Shown here: piece by piece, positions 53,958 through 63,790 of the stretch
Layout of the letters: every line of letters starts with the position of its first letter
Numbering within the stretch: the first letter of the stretch is position 1
Assembly: GCF_014696625.1 (NCBI RefSeq)
Contig: NZ_JACJQL010000015.1
Coordinates: forward strand, 62,001-126,000
Length of the DNA stretch: 64,000 nucleotides
Reading direction: 5' to 3'
Source of the DNA: Nostoc parmelioides FACHB-3921
GTDB taxonomy: Bacteria > Cyanobacteriota > Cyanobacteriia > Cyanobacteriales > Nostocaceae
Position numbers and translations under genes: made by a program
The notes under the pieces: model-generated
Databases searched by the model: none
What the model saw: the letters and a program-made list of their open reading frames with translations, nothing else
What the model was told of the DNA's origin: nothing

Positions 53958-54974
53958 TTAAATCGAGTAGTACAAAGGAAAGGATTTTGCATCCTTAGGT
54001 TTTACATATACCTTTTGCTTTGGTTCCAACTGTAGCTCATCGTAGCGATCGCGTGTTAAATGAGCGTTGACAACTTGTCCATCATCTAAGGTTAATTCAA
54101 CTTTGATTTCCCAGCCCAAATGAATCAATCGAGTGACTGTAGCAGGTGCAGTTGTGCCGTTAGCAGATTTTTCGATCAATACATCTTGTGGCCGTAAAAA
54201 TACGTTTGGATGTTCTATCTCTAACTGGCTACTTTGGAAAATTCTGGAGCTACTTGGCAAAACATTCACTGGCCCAATGAAACTCATCACAAAAGATGTG
54301 GCTGGATTGTCGTAAATTTCTGCGGGTGTTCCTACCTGTTCTACTCGCCCTTGATTCATCACCACGACTTCATCGGATACTTCCATTGCTTCTTCTTGGT
54401 CGTGGGTGACAAAAACTGTGGTAACGTGAACTTCATCATGGAGGCGGCGTAACCATGCGCGTAAGTCTTTACGGACTTTGGCATCAAGCGCGCCAAAAGG
54501 TTCATCTAAAAGTAATACACTAGGTTCTACTGCTAAGGCTCTAGCCAAGGCTACCCTCTGTCTTTGACCGCCGGAAAGCTGTGAAGGATAGCGATCGCCT
54601 AGCCCACTCAATTGCACTAGTTCTAATAACTGTTCTACCCGTCCTTTGACTTTATTCGCTGGTGCTTTGCGAATCTCTAACCCAAAGGCGATGTTTTGCC
54701 GGACTGTCAGATGCTTAAATAAAGCATAGTGTTGAAATACAAACCCAATGTTACGTTCTTGTACACTTTGGTTTGTAGCGTCTTTTCCCGTCAGAATAAT
54801 TCTGCCATCGTCTGGCTTTTCGAGACCAGCAATTAAGCGGAGCAGAGTAGACTTACCAGATCCCGACGGCCCCAATAGGGCTACCAGTTTCCCGCTTTGG
54901 ATTTCTAAGTTTACCTGATCAACTGCTCGGAAACTGCCGAATTGTTTGGATACGTTTTCAACTACTATGCCCAC
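53958..54974 (-). CDS. cysA: Sulfate ABC transporter ATP-binding protein CysA
   Basis: A 338-residue ATPase of the sulfate/molybdate class. Walker A is GPSGSGKST near residue 35, the signature is [19 protein letters not shown] near 133, Walker B is [11 protein letters not shown] near 156, and [12 protein letters not shown] carries the switch His. The C-terminal region has a regulatory TOBE-like domain (residues about 240-335). The start is a GTG at 54974. The permease and binding-protein genes are not in the window, so the substrate is inferred from the family. Confidence 0.87.
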   Translation of the reverse strand: MGIVVENVSKQFGSFRAVDQVNLEIQSGKLVALLGPSGSGKSTLLRLIAGLEKPDDGRIILTGKDATNQSVQERNIGFVFQHYALFKHLTVRQNIAFGLEIRKAPANKVKGRVEQLLELVQLSGLGDRYPSQLSGGQRQRVALARALAVEPSVLLLDEPFGALDAKVRKDLRAWLRRLHDEVHVTTVFVTHDQEEAMEVSDEVVVMNQGRVEQVGTPAEIYDNPATSFVMSFIGPVNVLPSSSRIFQSSQLEIEHPNVFLRPQDVLIEKSANGTTAPATVTRLIHLGWEIKVELTLDDGQVVNAHLTRDRYDELQLEPKQKVYVKPKDAKSFPLYYSI

Positions 54975-55078
54975 TGCCGCTACACCTCTGCCAATTTATC
55001 TACGGCTAATTGCTAGGTTTACCGTGTTATAGATATATCATACATAAATGCAGTTAAATTTACTGATTAAAAAAAGAT

Positions 55079-55591
55079 TTAATTACCGCAACTGCCACAA
55101 TCCAAGAAATCACACTCAACACCACTGCAATCTGGTAAATGGCAATCATCAGTGCTGCTACAGGCGAGGAAACTACAATCAACAACCTCTGAGCAACTAG
55201 AACAATCATCGCCGCTTGAATATCCTGAACCCCAGCAATTTGATGACCTTGGCTGAGAGCGTTTTAATGGCTTATCGTCTTCAATTTTTCCATTCGCTTC
55301 GTCTGTAGGCTCTGAGTCTTCCATTTGTGACAGCTTTCTTTGCATCTTCGATGCTCGTAAAACTAAATTGGCTTGTTTACAAGCTTGAAACCTAGCCTGG
55401 GATTTATCCCAAGCTGCGATTAATCCCTCCTCCGCAATCACACGCTTGATGTAACTAGAGCAAGATTCACCCCCATACAATAGTCGATGGGCGCAAGCAA
55501 AACCTTTATGGGGGGAAATGTGTTTTTGATATCCAGCGATCGCTACAATACCAATTTTCCTACCAAAGGAATCCAATAGAGAAGTTTGCAT
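55079..55591 (-). CDS. YidD-like protein with a cysteine-rich tail
   Basis: A 170-residue protein. The first about 75 residues resemble YidD, a membrane-associated protein insertion factor: IAGYQKHISPHKGFACAHRL, then YGGESCSSYIKRVIAEEGL, with the ISP and CSxY pattern of the family. The linker is charged. From about residue 117 a tail of some 53 residues contains ten Cys, mostly in Asp/Ser-rich DC or SC contexts, and ends FLDCGSCGN. The tail could bind metal or form disulphides. It stands alone, before the divergent chlP. Confidence 0.7.
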   Translation of the reverse strand: MQTSLLDSFGRKIGIVAIAGYQKHISPHKGFACAHRLLYGGESCSSYIKRVIAEEGLIAAWDKSQARFQACKQANLVLRASKMQRKLSQMEDSEPTDEANGKIEDDKPLKRSQPRSSNCWGSGYSSGDDCSSCSEVVDCSFLACSSTDDCHLPDCSGVECDFLDCGSCGN

Positions 55592-55641
55592 AGTTAGAGA
55601 TTAGGGAATGAAACAAGCCTGGGAATAGGGTGGAGAATAGA

Positions 55642-55669
55642 ACTGTTGACTGTTGACTGTTGACTGTTG
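55642..55669. repeat. CTGTTGA heptamer array
   Basis: About four copies of CTGTTGA lie between the YidD-like gene and chlP. The same heptamer is at 5104-5126 and in the hairpin repeats at 14815 and 19178. Confidence 0.7.
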
Positions 55670-55857
55670 CCTCAATAACAACTAACCATTGACTAACAGT
55701 ATGTTACCCATTCACTAAGCTCTATCTTTAGTGTCAAATTTGTATCGAAACATTAAGGAATATTGCATTTCTGTCAAAACCTAGAGGTAGAGCGAGAAAT
55801 CACCCAAAAGACCGTGGTAGGATGCTTTCGGTAAATGTGAAGATTGGGAGAAGACCT

Positions 55858-57078
55858 TTGACACTACGGGTTGCTGTTGTTGGGTCAGGCCCAGCTGGTT
55901 CCTCTGCTGCTGAAACACTAGCCAAAGCTGGGATTGAGACCTACCTGTTTGAGCGCAAATTGGATAACGCCAAACCCTGTGGGGGGGCGATTCCCTTATG
56001 TATGGTAAGTGAGTTTGACTTACCACCAGAAATTATTGATCGTCAAGTGCGGAAGATGAAAATGATTTCACCTTCCAATCGTGAAGTTGATATCAATCTC
56101 ATAAAAGAAGACGAATATATAGGAATGTGCCGGCGTGAAGTCCTAGATGGCTTCTTACGCAATCGCGCGGCAAAATTAGGGGCAAATTTAATTAATGCCA
56201 CCGTTCATAAAGTTGATATACCTGGAAATAACAGCGACCCATACACCATTCATTATGTTGACCATAATGAAGGCGGCGCACAAGGTGTCACAAAAACTTT
56301 AAAAGTAGATTTGATTATTGGTGCAGATGGGGCTAATTCCCGCATTGCCAAAGAAATGGATGCTGGGGATTATAATTATGCGATCGCTTTCCAAGAGCGT
56401 ATCCGCTTACCCGAAGATAAAATGGCATATTACAACGACCTTGCCGAAATGTATGTAGGCAATGACGTTTCCACAGACTTTTATGCCTGGGTATTCCCCA
56501 AATATGACCACGTAGCCGTCGGTACTGGCACAATGCAGGTACACAAAGCCAGCATCAAACAGTTACAGGCTGGTATCCGCGCCCGTGCTAGCGAAAAATT
56601 AGCAGGCGGTAAAATCATCAAAGTAGAAGCCCACCCAATCCCCGAACATCCACGTCCTCGGCGTGTTGTTGGTCGCATAGCCTTAGTTGGAGACGCTGCT
56701 GGCTACGTTACCAAGTCTTCTGGTGAAGGGATTTACTTTGCGGCTAAATCTGGGCGGATGTGTGCAGAAACCATTGTAGAAGTTTCTCAAAATGGTAGTC
56801 GCATTCCCACAGAAAACGAACTCAAGATTTATCTCAAACGCTGGGATAAGAAATACGGTCTCACCTACAAAGTGTTGGACATCTTGCAAACAGTATTTTA
56901 CCGCTCCGATGCCACCCGCGAGGCATTTGTAGAGATGTGTGGAGACTTAGATGTACAAAAACTGACTTTCGACAGCTATCTGTATAAGACAGTCGTCCCC
57001 GCGAACCCCATCACCCAGCTAAAAATTACTGCCAAGACAATTGGTAGTCTCATCCGTGGTAACGCTTTAGCACCCTAA
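55858..57078 (+). CDS. chlP: Geranylgeranyl reductase ChlP
   Basis: A 406-residue flavoprotein that reduces geranylgeranyl to phytyl for chlorophyll and tocopherol. The FAD-binding start is LRVAVVGSGPAGSSAAETLA, followed by FERKLDNAKPCGGAIPLCMV, GADGANSRIAKEMDAGDYNY and GRIALVGDAAGYVTKSSGEG. The frame is open to an ATG at 55822, but TTG at 55858 (MTLRVAVV) follows GGGAGAAGACC and matches the usual N-terminus, so it is preferred. From memory it is alr0128. A terminator follows at 57149. Confidence 0.95.
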   Translation: MTLRVAVVGSGPAGSSAAETLAKAGIETYLFERKLDNAKPCGGAIPLCMVSEFDLPPEIIDRQVRKMKMISPSNREVDINLIKEDEYIGMCRREVLDGFLRNRAAKLGANLINATVHKVDIPGNNSDPYTIHYVDHNEGGAQGVTKTLKVDLIIGADGANSRIAKEMDAGDYNYAIAFQERIRLPEDKMAYYNDLAEMYVGNDVSTDFYAWVFPKYDHVAVGTGTMQVHKASIKQLQAGIRARASEKLAGGKIIKVEAHPIPEHPRPRRVVGRIALVGDAAGYVTKSSGEGIYFAAKSGRMCAETIVEVSQNGSRIPTENELKIYLKRWDKKYGLTYKVLDILQTVFYRSDATREAFVEMCGDLDVQKLTFDSYLYKTVVPANPITQLKITAKTIGSLIRGNALAP

Positions 57079-57148
57079 ATTTGAGACGAATATAAAGTAA
57101 TTTGTAATTAAGACTTAATTACAAGTTAAAAATTACGAATTAATGGTC

Positions 57149-57186
57149 AAATGGCACTCCCTGAATACCAATAGGGAGTGCCATTT
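57149..57186. terminator. Terminator after chlP
   Basis: AAATGGCACTCCCT and AGGGAGTGCCATTT form a perfect 14-bp stem with a 10-nt loop, ending in TTTT, about 70 bases after the chlP stop. It can serve both strands. The rest of the gap to 57401 holds no ORF. Confidence 0.85.
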
Positions 57187-57401
57187 TGATTACCTAGTCA
57201 AGTTTTGTGTTGATTCGTAGCGATGTGAGTGTCATTCTGTAGGATACGTAGCTTGGGGGATGTGGACGCGTATACGCGACTTCTCGAAGAGCATATATCC
57301 CGTGATACTACCCTACCTTGCGAACTGCATTTCCCTCAGTGTGACACAGATGTTACGGATTAATGAAATCAAAGACTCAGCGCAATGACTTGAACAAGAT
57401 T

Positions 57402-58145
57402 TCACTCAACAACTGATGTGGTAGCGCCCTCGCCGGATTGTGGGACGCTGGGTAGTTCCAGGCAATATCCCGCACCATATACTGTTTTGATATAGCGGGG
57501 GTGGCGGGGGTCTGGTTCTAGCTTAGTTCTCAAGTGCCGGATATGCACTCGAATCGTTTCAATGTCATCATCTGGATCGTAACCCCAAACTTCTCGGAGA
57601 ATTTCGCTAGGGGAAACTGTCTGTCCGTGACGTTGCAGCAAACAGTGGAGGAGTTCAAATTCCAAGTGAGTCAGTTTCACCGTTTGACCGAACCATATAG
57701 CCTCAAATCTTTCGGGAACTAAGGTCAGAGGCCCATAGTTCAAAATTTCGCTATGTTTGGCTGCTTGGGGAATGCGGTCGGTACGGCGTAATAATGCCCG
57801 CACCCGTGCCAACATCTCTTCCACTTCAAATGGTTTAGTCAGATAATCATCTGCTCCGGCGTTGAAGCCTTCTACCTTGTCTTGAGTTTGGCTGAGAGCA
57901 GTCAACATCAAAACAGGAATTTCCGCCGTCCGTTCGTCTCGGCGTAAGCGCTGGCAAACCGTGAAACCATCAACTCTAGGCAACATCAGATCAAGCATAA
58001 TCAAGTCTGGTTGTAGCTGGAGAGCTAGTGCTTGACCTTTGATGCCATCTTCAGCTTGACTTACGTCGTAGCCAGCCATCTCTAGGTTGACAGCAACAAG
58101 TTCTGAAATCGCTGGGTCATCGTCTATTACAAGAATCCTTGGCAT
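57402..58145 (-). CDS. rpaA: Circadian output response regulator RpaA
   Basis: A 247-residue OmpR-type regulator. The receiver domain has [20 protein letters not shown], the phosphorylated Asp in [15 protein letters not shown] near residue 53, and the Lys in [16 protein letters not shown]. The winged helix has [20 protein letters not shown] and [20 protein letters not shown]. It closely resembles RpaA of Synechococcus, which is phosphorylated by SasA and drives the circadian gene rhythm. From memory this is all0129. The start is the ATG at 58145. Confidence 0.93.
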   Translation of the reverse strand: MPRILVIDDDPAISELVAVNLEMAGYDVSQAEDGIKGQALALQLQPDLIMLDLMLPRVDGFTVCQRLRRDERTAEIPVLMLTALSQTQDKVEGFNAGADDYLTKPFEVEEMLARVRALLRRTDRIPQAAKHSEILNYGPLTLVPERFEAIWFGQTVKLTHLEFELLHCLLQRHGQTVSPSEILREVWGYDPDDDIETIRVHIRHLRTKLEPDPRHPRYIKTVYGAGYCLELPSVPQSGEGATTSVVE

Positions 58146-58301
58146 TCTTAAAAAATTATTACTACTTATTAAGGATAAATAAGAACCTTTGGTAGATACA
58201 AAGATTTCTGTCTTGATTATAAAAAAGATTTTAAATCTAACATAAACCTTAAAACTACTAGGATTAAGAAAACAAAACTAAAATTACATTAAATTCGCAG
58301 T

Positions 58302-59363
58302 ATGATATGTTTCCCTCCCTACAATCCGCCTGTGTTTCTGAGAAATGGTGTTGTTTCAACTGTTTACACTACTTTGTGGGGAAAACGTTATTGGCAAAAT
58401 ACGACTCTCCATCCAGAACCTGAGTATCATAAAACAGTATTAATGGGTGGGCAAAATGTACCTATTTTTTGTTTGATTGCCATACCTGAAAATGCCCACA
58501 GTACGATTGTAGGGACTTATGGCATTACAGGCGATCTAGAAAATGAATGGTTTTTGAGATTGCTGGGACGTAAAGCATACGCTCAAGGATTTGCTGTAGT
58601 TTTATTTGATTGGCGCGCCCACGGCAAAACAGCCGAATTATCACCAACACTAACTTCTGATGGTTTATTTGAAGGTGAAGATTTTGTTAGAATTGCGGCT
58701 GGTGCGGCCGCTATGGGATGTCCCAGTAAATTTTGGTTTACAGGGTTTTCCTTAGGGGGACAACTGGCGTTGTGGGGGCTGAAAGCTGCGGCAGACTTAA
58801 CTAATGACACTGAGTATTTTGGGCTAAAATATAGTGACATTGGAGGTGGTGCAGTAATTTGCCCAAATTTAGATGCAACGCGATCGCTCAGTTACTTAGT
58901 TCGCCACCCTATAGGTAAATATTTAGAACAGAGTATCGCCAAAAACCTCAAGAAATTAGCGTGGCGAATACATGATAACCATCCAGGCACCCTAGACTCA
59001 GAAGCCATTGAACGAGCCAACACCATTTGGGATTTTGACAATGAACTGGTAATTAAGCGCCTTGGTTTCCCATCTGTAGAAACTTATTATGCGGCAAGCA
59101 GTCCTTTACAACTGTTACCAGAGATATCAAAACCTAGTCTCATTATTTACGCTGCGGATGACCCGCTATTTCATCCAGAACTTGTTCCCGAATTACAAGC
59201 CACCTGTGACAGCAATCCCAAGATAGATTTGCTGATGACTCGTTATGGTGGTCACATGGGCTATCTAAATAGCAAAAAAGGTCAGATACAAGCCCAAGAT
59301 GCTGATCCTTGGTGGGCGTGGAATCGCGTTTTGCAGTGGTTGGAATACATCAGAAAATTTTGA
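58302..59363 (+). CDS. YheT-type alpha/beta hydrolase
   Basis: A 353-residue protein. The nucleophile elbow is FTGFSLGGQLALWG near residue 150, and the late residues are in YAADDPLFHPEL and RYGGHMGYLN. The pattern of a long N-terminus with VPIFCLIAIPEN, GTYGITGDLENEW and LFDWRAHGKTAEL fits the YheT/ABHD group. Substrate unknown; relatives are esterases or lipases. It is divergent from rpaA. Confidence 0.8.
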   Translation: MICFPPYNPPVFLRNGVVSTVYTTLWGKRYWQNTTLHPEPEYHKTVLMGGQNVPIFCLIAIPENAHSTIVGTYGITGDLENEWFLRLLGRKAYAQGFAVVLFDWRAHGKTAELSPTLTSDGLFEGEDFVRIAAGAAAMGCPSKFWFTGFSLGGQLALWGLKAAADLTNDTEYFGLKYSDIGGGAVICPNLDATRSLSYLVRHPIGKYLEQSIAKNLKKLAWRIHDNHPGTLDSEAIERANTIWDFDNELVIKRLGFPSVETYYAASSPLQLLPEISKPSLIIYAADDPLFHPELVPELQATCDSNPKIDLLMTRYGGHMGYLNSKKGQIQAQDADPWWAWNRVLQWLEYIRKF

Positions 59364-59602
59364 TTGCAGCAGTTCACTTTTGCATCTTTACCTCACTTCC
59401 CTGCAAACTGCTGTACGTATTTCATTTTATTCACAAAGCCTATAAAAGCAGGCCTTGTGAATAATTGAGTTGACATTAACTACACAATAGAGAAAACCTT
59501 GATAACCATCTCTTGTTTTCTCAATTAGCGAATTAATTACGGATAGAATAGAGGTTACTTAAAGTTCTAATCAGGCTGGCTTCAACTATTCAGGTTCACT
59601 GT

Positions 59603-60223
59603 CTAGACTGATGCTGGCTTTTTCTTGAGGACTCTAGCTAAGGAACCAACTGCTAACAAACCGAAAATTACCCCAGGTTCAGGGATAACACTTGCTGTCA
59701 ATTGACCACCATTATCTAATCGACAGTTAGGAAATGTGTCGCAGACTTCTGGAGAAAGATCATCTTTCAAAAATATAGTGGTAGGTAATCCTAGAGCAGA
59801 CAAATCAGCCCCTTGATAAGTATAGAAGGACAACCCTGCTATGGTTGTGTTGAAGTCAATACCCAAATCAAAACCGTTGGGTGTATCAAAGCTACCAGAT
59901 TGCAGAACAGTCCCTGTAACTGTATCAAAGTTGAAATTAAAAGTACTGCTAGGATTCGGGAAACTGTACTTGAAACTTTGCAGCAAAGTTCCTTGAGGGT
60001 CGAAGAAGGAAATATCGAAACGACTTAGTTGATCGCGGGTAATAACACTTCCTTGGAAAATATTGTCGTAGTCGAAACGTCCTTGAGCTGAATAACCTTG
60101 ACTTCCTGTCCAATCAAGCCTGTAGGAAGCAGCATCAGCACTGGAGATATTGGCTAAAGTAGCCATTGAAGTAACAGCAGCAACAGCTAAAGTAGCTTGG
60201 ATTTGGTTACGTATGCTTTTCAT
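59603..60223 (-). CDS. PEP-CTERM domain exported protein
   Basis: A 206-residue protein with a signal peptide (about residues 1-31, ending SSADA) and a C-terminal PEP-CTERM sorting signal: VIPEPGVIFGLLAVGSLARV followed by KKKP. The middle is a beta-rich domain (YRLDWTGSQGYSAQGRFDYD, FNFDTVTGTVLQSG, and two Cys in CDTFPNCRLD). PEP-CTERM proteins are handled by exosortase, which is not in the window. The role of the protein is unknown. Confidence 0.85.
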   Translation of the reverse strand: MKSIRNQIQATLAVAAVTSMATLANISSADAASYRLDWTGSQGYSAQGRFDYDNIFQGSVITRDQLSRFDISFFDPQGTLLQSFKYSFPNPSSTFNFNFDTVTGTVLQSGSFDTPNGFDLGIDFNTTIAGLSFYTYQGADLSALGLPTTIFLKDDLSPEVCDTFPNCRLDNGGQLTASVIPEPGVIFGLLAVGSLARVLKKKPASV

Positions 60224-60583
60224 TTTTTAAGATTAGAAATGAGTTCTGATGTTGTTGCAGCGATCGCTAACTCACAATTATCCGTTACAAAAGCTTAGAT
60301 AATTTTAGCGATAGTCAAGCCATATCAAATGCTTTTATGTTGCTAAATAAGCACATAAAAAACTTTAGTTTGCCTATACTAATAGGCTTGGTTGATAACA
60401 GCTAGATTCACTAGCTCCTGGGAATTAATAGCAAAATTGGTGTTGTTAGACATTCATAATGTCTAAAACCACTAGGGGGAATTTTATCATTAGATTGAAT
60501 TTAGTTCTAACAGTTTAGGTTTAATTTTCTCAATAAAATACAAAAAATATATATTCGTCCAAAAATCATTGAATTTTCTTTTG
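60224..60583. other. AT-rich intergenic region, PEP-CTERM side
   Basis: Between the divergent PEP-CTERM and phoX genes. It is AT-rich, carries the PEP-CTERM promoter, and has no credible ORF. Confidence 0.4.
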
Positions 60584-60691
60584 ATTAAAGTAATCTTTAA
60601 CTAGTCTTAACCTAATATTGCATCTTACTTACGTATCACTTAATTATTCTGATTGCTGGTGTAATGGGTGAGTTTACTCTTATCTTAACTT
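60584..60691 (+). promoter_or_regulatory. Pho-box-like repeats upstream of phoX
   Basis: ATTAAAGT, CTTTAACT and CTTAACCT follow each other with 3-bp gaps at 60584-60613, an 11-bp period typical of Pho boxes (consensus CTTAACCT). A second CTTAACTT with a weaker upstream half is at 60673-60691. They lie 250-357 bases before the phoX start, rather far for activation. The match is seen; PhoB binding is inferred. Confidence 0.4.
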
Positions 60692-60940
60692 CACCATTTC
60701 ACTAATTGTGATTAAGCAAAATAATGAACGTATATGTTTCTTTGCAAGCCCATTCATGTATGTTCTGCTATGTATAAATCCGTCCTTTTTTGCTTAAGAT
60801 ATATTATTTATTTCAATTCTGTAGAAAAAATAAACTATGTAAATTCTATTAACTAGTTTTGTTTTAAATAAATCATTACCAGAACTTAATCAAGCACAAG
60901 TAATTTTTACTAGGCATTTTGATTAACCAAAAATTTTCTC
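60692..60940. other. AT-rich intergenic region, phoX side
   Basis: This stretch leads to the phoX start. It has no ORF or recognisable RNA. Confidence 0.4.
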
Positions 60941-62257
60941 ATGGCATTCTCCAGACGTAAATTTTTCACAATAGCAGGTGCAACTGCCGCCGGAACATTA
61001 GCTGCTTCTCCTTTAGAAGGTCTTTTGGCTAGAGCAGCTTTCGGTCAAGTAACACCTACAACTACAGGATATGGACCACTTTTAGCAGATCCCAATGGCT
61101 TGTTAGAGCTACCAGCCGGATTTCAGTACCGCGTTATATCTCGTACAGGCGATCTCATGGCTGATGGTAATCCAGTACCTGGCGCTCATGATGGTATGGC
61201 AGCCTTTCCAGGGCCCAGAAATACAACAATATTGGTTTGTAACCACGAATTGAGCAACACTTCTGGTACACAAGTAAGAGTGCCAAACCGCTACGATCCC
61301 GTCAGCAGAGGTGGTACTACCAACTTAGTTGTAGGTTCTAATCGTCAGTTAATCAAGCAGTTCGCCTCTCTAGGTGGAACAATTCGTAACTGTGCAGGTG
61401 GTCCAACACCTTGGGGTTCATGGATTACTTGTGAAGAAAATGTCAGCGTACCTGGCAGTTCTGATGGCTCTACACAGTTTCACGGTTATAACTTTGAGGT
61501 TCCTGCTAATGCTACTGGTCCTGTAGACCCAGTACCCTTAATTGATATGGGACGGTTTAATCATGAAGCTATAGCTGTAGACCCTGTAACTGGTATCGTC
61601 TATCAAACAGAAGATAGTGGAACTAGCCTATTCTACCGCTTTATTCCCAACGTACCTGGTAAATTAGCGGAGGGTGGTAAGCTCGAAGCTCTAGTTATCA
61701 AAGGTAGACCTAAAACCATTACTAACAATAGAGGTGCAAATAGCGGACTATACCCAATAGGACAAAAATTTGCTGTAGAGTGGGTAAAAATTCCTGACCC
61801 TAACCCAGCTACAGATAATGTTCGAGAGCAAGGTTTCGCTTTGGGTGCAGCTCAGTTTTCTCGTGGAGAAGGCATCTGGTATGGTAATGATGAATTGTAC
61901 TTCTGTTGTACCAATGGTGGTGCAAACAGTGGTGGTCAAGTCTGGCGCTATAATCCTAGAACTGAGATGATTGATCTGTTTGTAGAGTCTCCATCTAGAG
62001 AGGTTCTGGATGCTCCTGACAATATATGTGTAGCACCTTTTGGCGACCTTATCCTTTGCGAAGACGGTGGTGGTGATCAGTATCTTAGAGGTGTAACTAC
62101 CAAAGGTGAACTCTATAATTTTGCACGTAATGCCTTAAATGGCAGCGAATTTTGTGGAGCTTGCTTCTCACCCGATGGTCAAACTATGTTTGTCAACATC
62201 CAGAGTCCTGGTATTACTCTGGCAATCTGGGGTTCTTGGAACGCTAAGAGAAGCTAA
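60941..62257 (+). CDS. phoX: PhoX-family alkaline phosphatase
   Basis: A 438-residue exported protein with a twin-arginine signal (FSRRKFFTIAGATAAG) and the DUF839/PhoX repeated beta fold. Family segments are HDGMAAFPGP, LVCNHELSN, GGTIRNCAGGPTPWGSWITC, RFNHEAIAVDPVTG and YQTEDSG near residue 220. PhoX releases phosphate from phosphoesters using iron and calcium. The conserved Cys in CAGGP matches. Pho-box-like repeats are far upstream. A terminator follows. Length is short for some PhoX proteins (about 500-700), as in several cyanobacterial forms. Confidence 0.85.
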   Translation: MAFSRRKFFTIAGATAAGTLAASPLEGLLARAAFGQVTPTTTGYGPLLADPNGLLELPAGFQYRVISRTGDLMADGNPVPGAHDGMAAFPGPRNTTILVCNHELSNTSGTQVRVPNRYDPVSRGGTTNLVVGSNRQLIKQFASLGGTIRNCAGGPTPWGSWITCEENVSVPGSSDGSTQFHGYNFEVPANATGPVDPVPLIDMGRFNHEAIAVDPVTGIVYQTEDSGTSLFYRFIPNVPGKLAEGGKLEALVIKGRPKTITNNRGANSGLYPIGQKFAVEWVKIPDPNPATDNVREQGFALGAAQFSRGEGIWYGNDELYFCCTNGGANSGGQVWRYNPRTEMIDLFVESPSREVLDAPDNICVAPFGDLILCEDGGGDQYLRGVTTKGELYNFARNALNGSEFCGACFSPDGQTMFVNIQSPGITLAIWGSWNAKRS

Positions 62258-62305
62258 TAGAAACATAGGTAACGCAGAAAATTACTAGATATCATATATT
62301 GATTG

Positions 62306-62332
62306 CCCTTTCCTTAATACATGAGGAAAGGG
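62306..62332 (+). terminator. Terminator after phoX
   Basis: CCCTTTCCT and AGGAAAGGG form a perfect 9-bp stem with a 9-nt loop, followed by TCATCTTT, about 50 bases after the phoX stop. Confidence 0.7.
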
Positions 62333-62439
62333 TCATCTTTGGATAATGATAGGAATTGGGCTGAAGAGTAGAAAAAATCTGTATTTGAGAGAGTATAGTT
62401 TTTGATGTGATGAAGTGGCGCGATCACCCTCACCTGCCA

Positions 62440-63024
62440 CTAATTCCTAATCACTGGTGGTAACATATCTAAAACCGCAATCTGCAAATCAGGAAACTCC
62501 AAGGGTGTGATCGTTGCATCTTCTGCCAAAACTACTTTGCTTTCGTAGCCTTGTGGAGTTGGTTGCCGAAAAACGTGCAATTGGCGATTAATTACATCTA
62601 ACACCCAATAATCCGTAATTCCTGCTTGGGAATAAGCTTGAGATTTAGTTACACAATCTAGTTGCAGACTGCTATCGGCTACTTCAATAATCAGGTAAAC
62701 TTCAGATGGTGTAGGATGGTGGTCTGCGTAGTCTAAAGGATCTATTTTGACAACGGCAATATCGGGTTCTGGTTCAGAGCGATCGTTTAACTTCACAGGA
62801 TCTTGAACACATATTAGCGCTAAATCCTTTAAACTATTTTGCAGTAATCTATCTGTCCGAGTCGTTGCCGACCGATGAGCTGTTCCTTTAGCAATCATCC
62901 AAATAATCTTTCCTTCTAGAAGTTCCACCCTTTCATCTGCGCCGAAAATACCAGCTTCAGCCATCCGGTGGTATTCTTCAACTGTCCACAGACGAAGTTG
63001 TAATGTCGTTTCTGTGTTTTGCAT
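62440..63024 (-). CDS. Uma2 family endonuclease-fold protein
   Basis: A 194-residue protein of the DUF820/Uma2 group. WTVEEYHRMAEAGIFGADER is the start, PDIAVVKIDP the first acidic site, and VYLIIEVADSSLQLDC the second, followed by TDYWVLDVINRQLHVFR. It is 64 bp from the next Uma2 gene on the same strand and the two are likely co-transcribed. They are not close in sequence, so they are not a recent duplication. Function unproven. Confidence 0.85.
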   Translation of the reverse strand: MQNTETTLQLRLWTVEEYHRMAEAGIFGADERVELLEGKIIWMIAKGTAHRSATTRTDRLLQNSLKDLALICVQDPVKLNDRSEPEPDIAVVKIDPLDYADHHPTPSEVYLIIEVADSSLQLDCVTKSQAYSQAGITDYWVLDVINRQLHVFRQPTPQGYESKVVLAEDATITPLEFPDLQIAVLDMLPPVIRN

Positions 63025-63088
63025 GGCTAGTTGCCTATAAATACTAAATATTTAGCTTGATATAAAAAATAAACTTAAAGCTGATTGT

Positions 63089-63670
63089 TTAAAGTGGATT
63101 CACTGATTCCAATATTTGCGATACTTTGAGATTTAGTTGGTTAAATTGTGGAGATACAACTAAATCATCCCCAGAAAAGTTACCTATTTCCGTATATGTC
63201 TTACCAGTAAGTTCTAAGACTAATAAAGTTTTAGTTTCAGGGTCAATAATCCAATATTCAGGAATACCACAATCTTGATACTGCGATCGCTTGGCAATGA
63301 AATCTCTATCTCGTTGCAATTCTCCAGGGCTAACCACTTCAACTACTAATAGCGGAGGTAGCATTGATAGACGAATAGTATTGCGCTTGGCTAACTGCTG
63401 AATATGCTCTTCTCGAATAATGGTTAGGTCAGGATAACGGTTTCTGGGTTCTCCTCTTACTTCCAGTTCTAAACCATGTCCGCGAACTCGATCAATTCCT
63501 ACAAGCGATGCAAAAATGAGGAAAAGGCGATTTGCAATTTGAACATTAGTTCCCGATTCTGGAGGCATTTCGATTAATTCTCCATTAAACAACTCATAGA
63601 GTTTATCCGTGCCATCATCATAAGATAGGTACTCGTCAAAGCTTTGAAAGCGATGTTTTACTTGTAGCAT
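63089..63670 (-). CDS. Uma2 family endonuclease-fold protein
   Basis: A 193-residue protein of the same group. FQSFDEYLSYDDGTDKLYEL is the start, YPDLTIIREE the first acidic site and PPLLVVEVVSPGELQRDRDF the second, then CGIPEYWIIDPETKTLLVLE. It is the upstream member of a two-gene run with 62440. Its N-terminal ELFNGELIEMPPESG is close to the consensus of the family, as is that of the gene at 51354. Confidence 0.85.
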   Translation of the reverse strand: MLQVKHRFQSFDEYLSYDDGTDKLYELFNGELIEMPPESGTNVQIANRLFLIFASLVGIDRVRGHGLELEVRGEPRNRYPDLTIIREEHIQQLAKRNTIRLSMLPPLLVVEVVSPGELQRDRDFIAKRSQYQDCGIPEYWIIDPETKTLLVLELTGKTYTEIGNFSGDDLVVSPQFNQLNLKVSQILESVNPL

Positions 63671-63790
63671 CAGGGTTTCTCCATGATGAGTCTCAATGCA
63701 AGTTTAGCTTAATTCGGAATTTGTAATTATGGCTTATTGCTAAATTTTTTATTTTCTAGTCTCTAGTTTCTAACCTCTAACCTCTAACCT

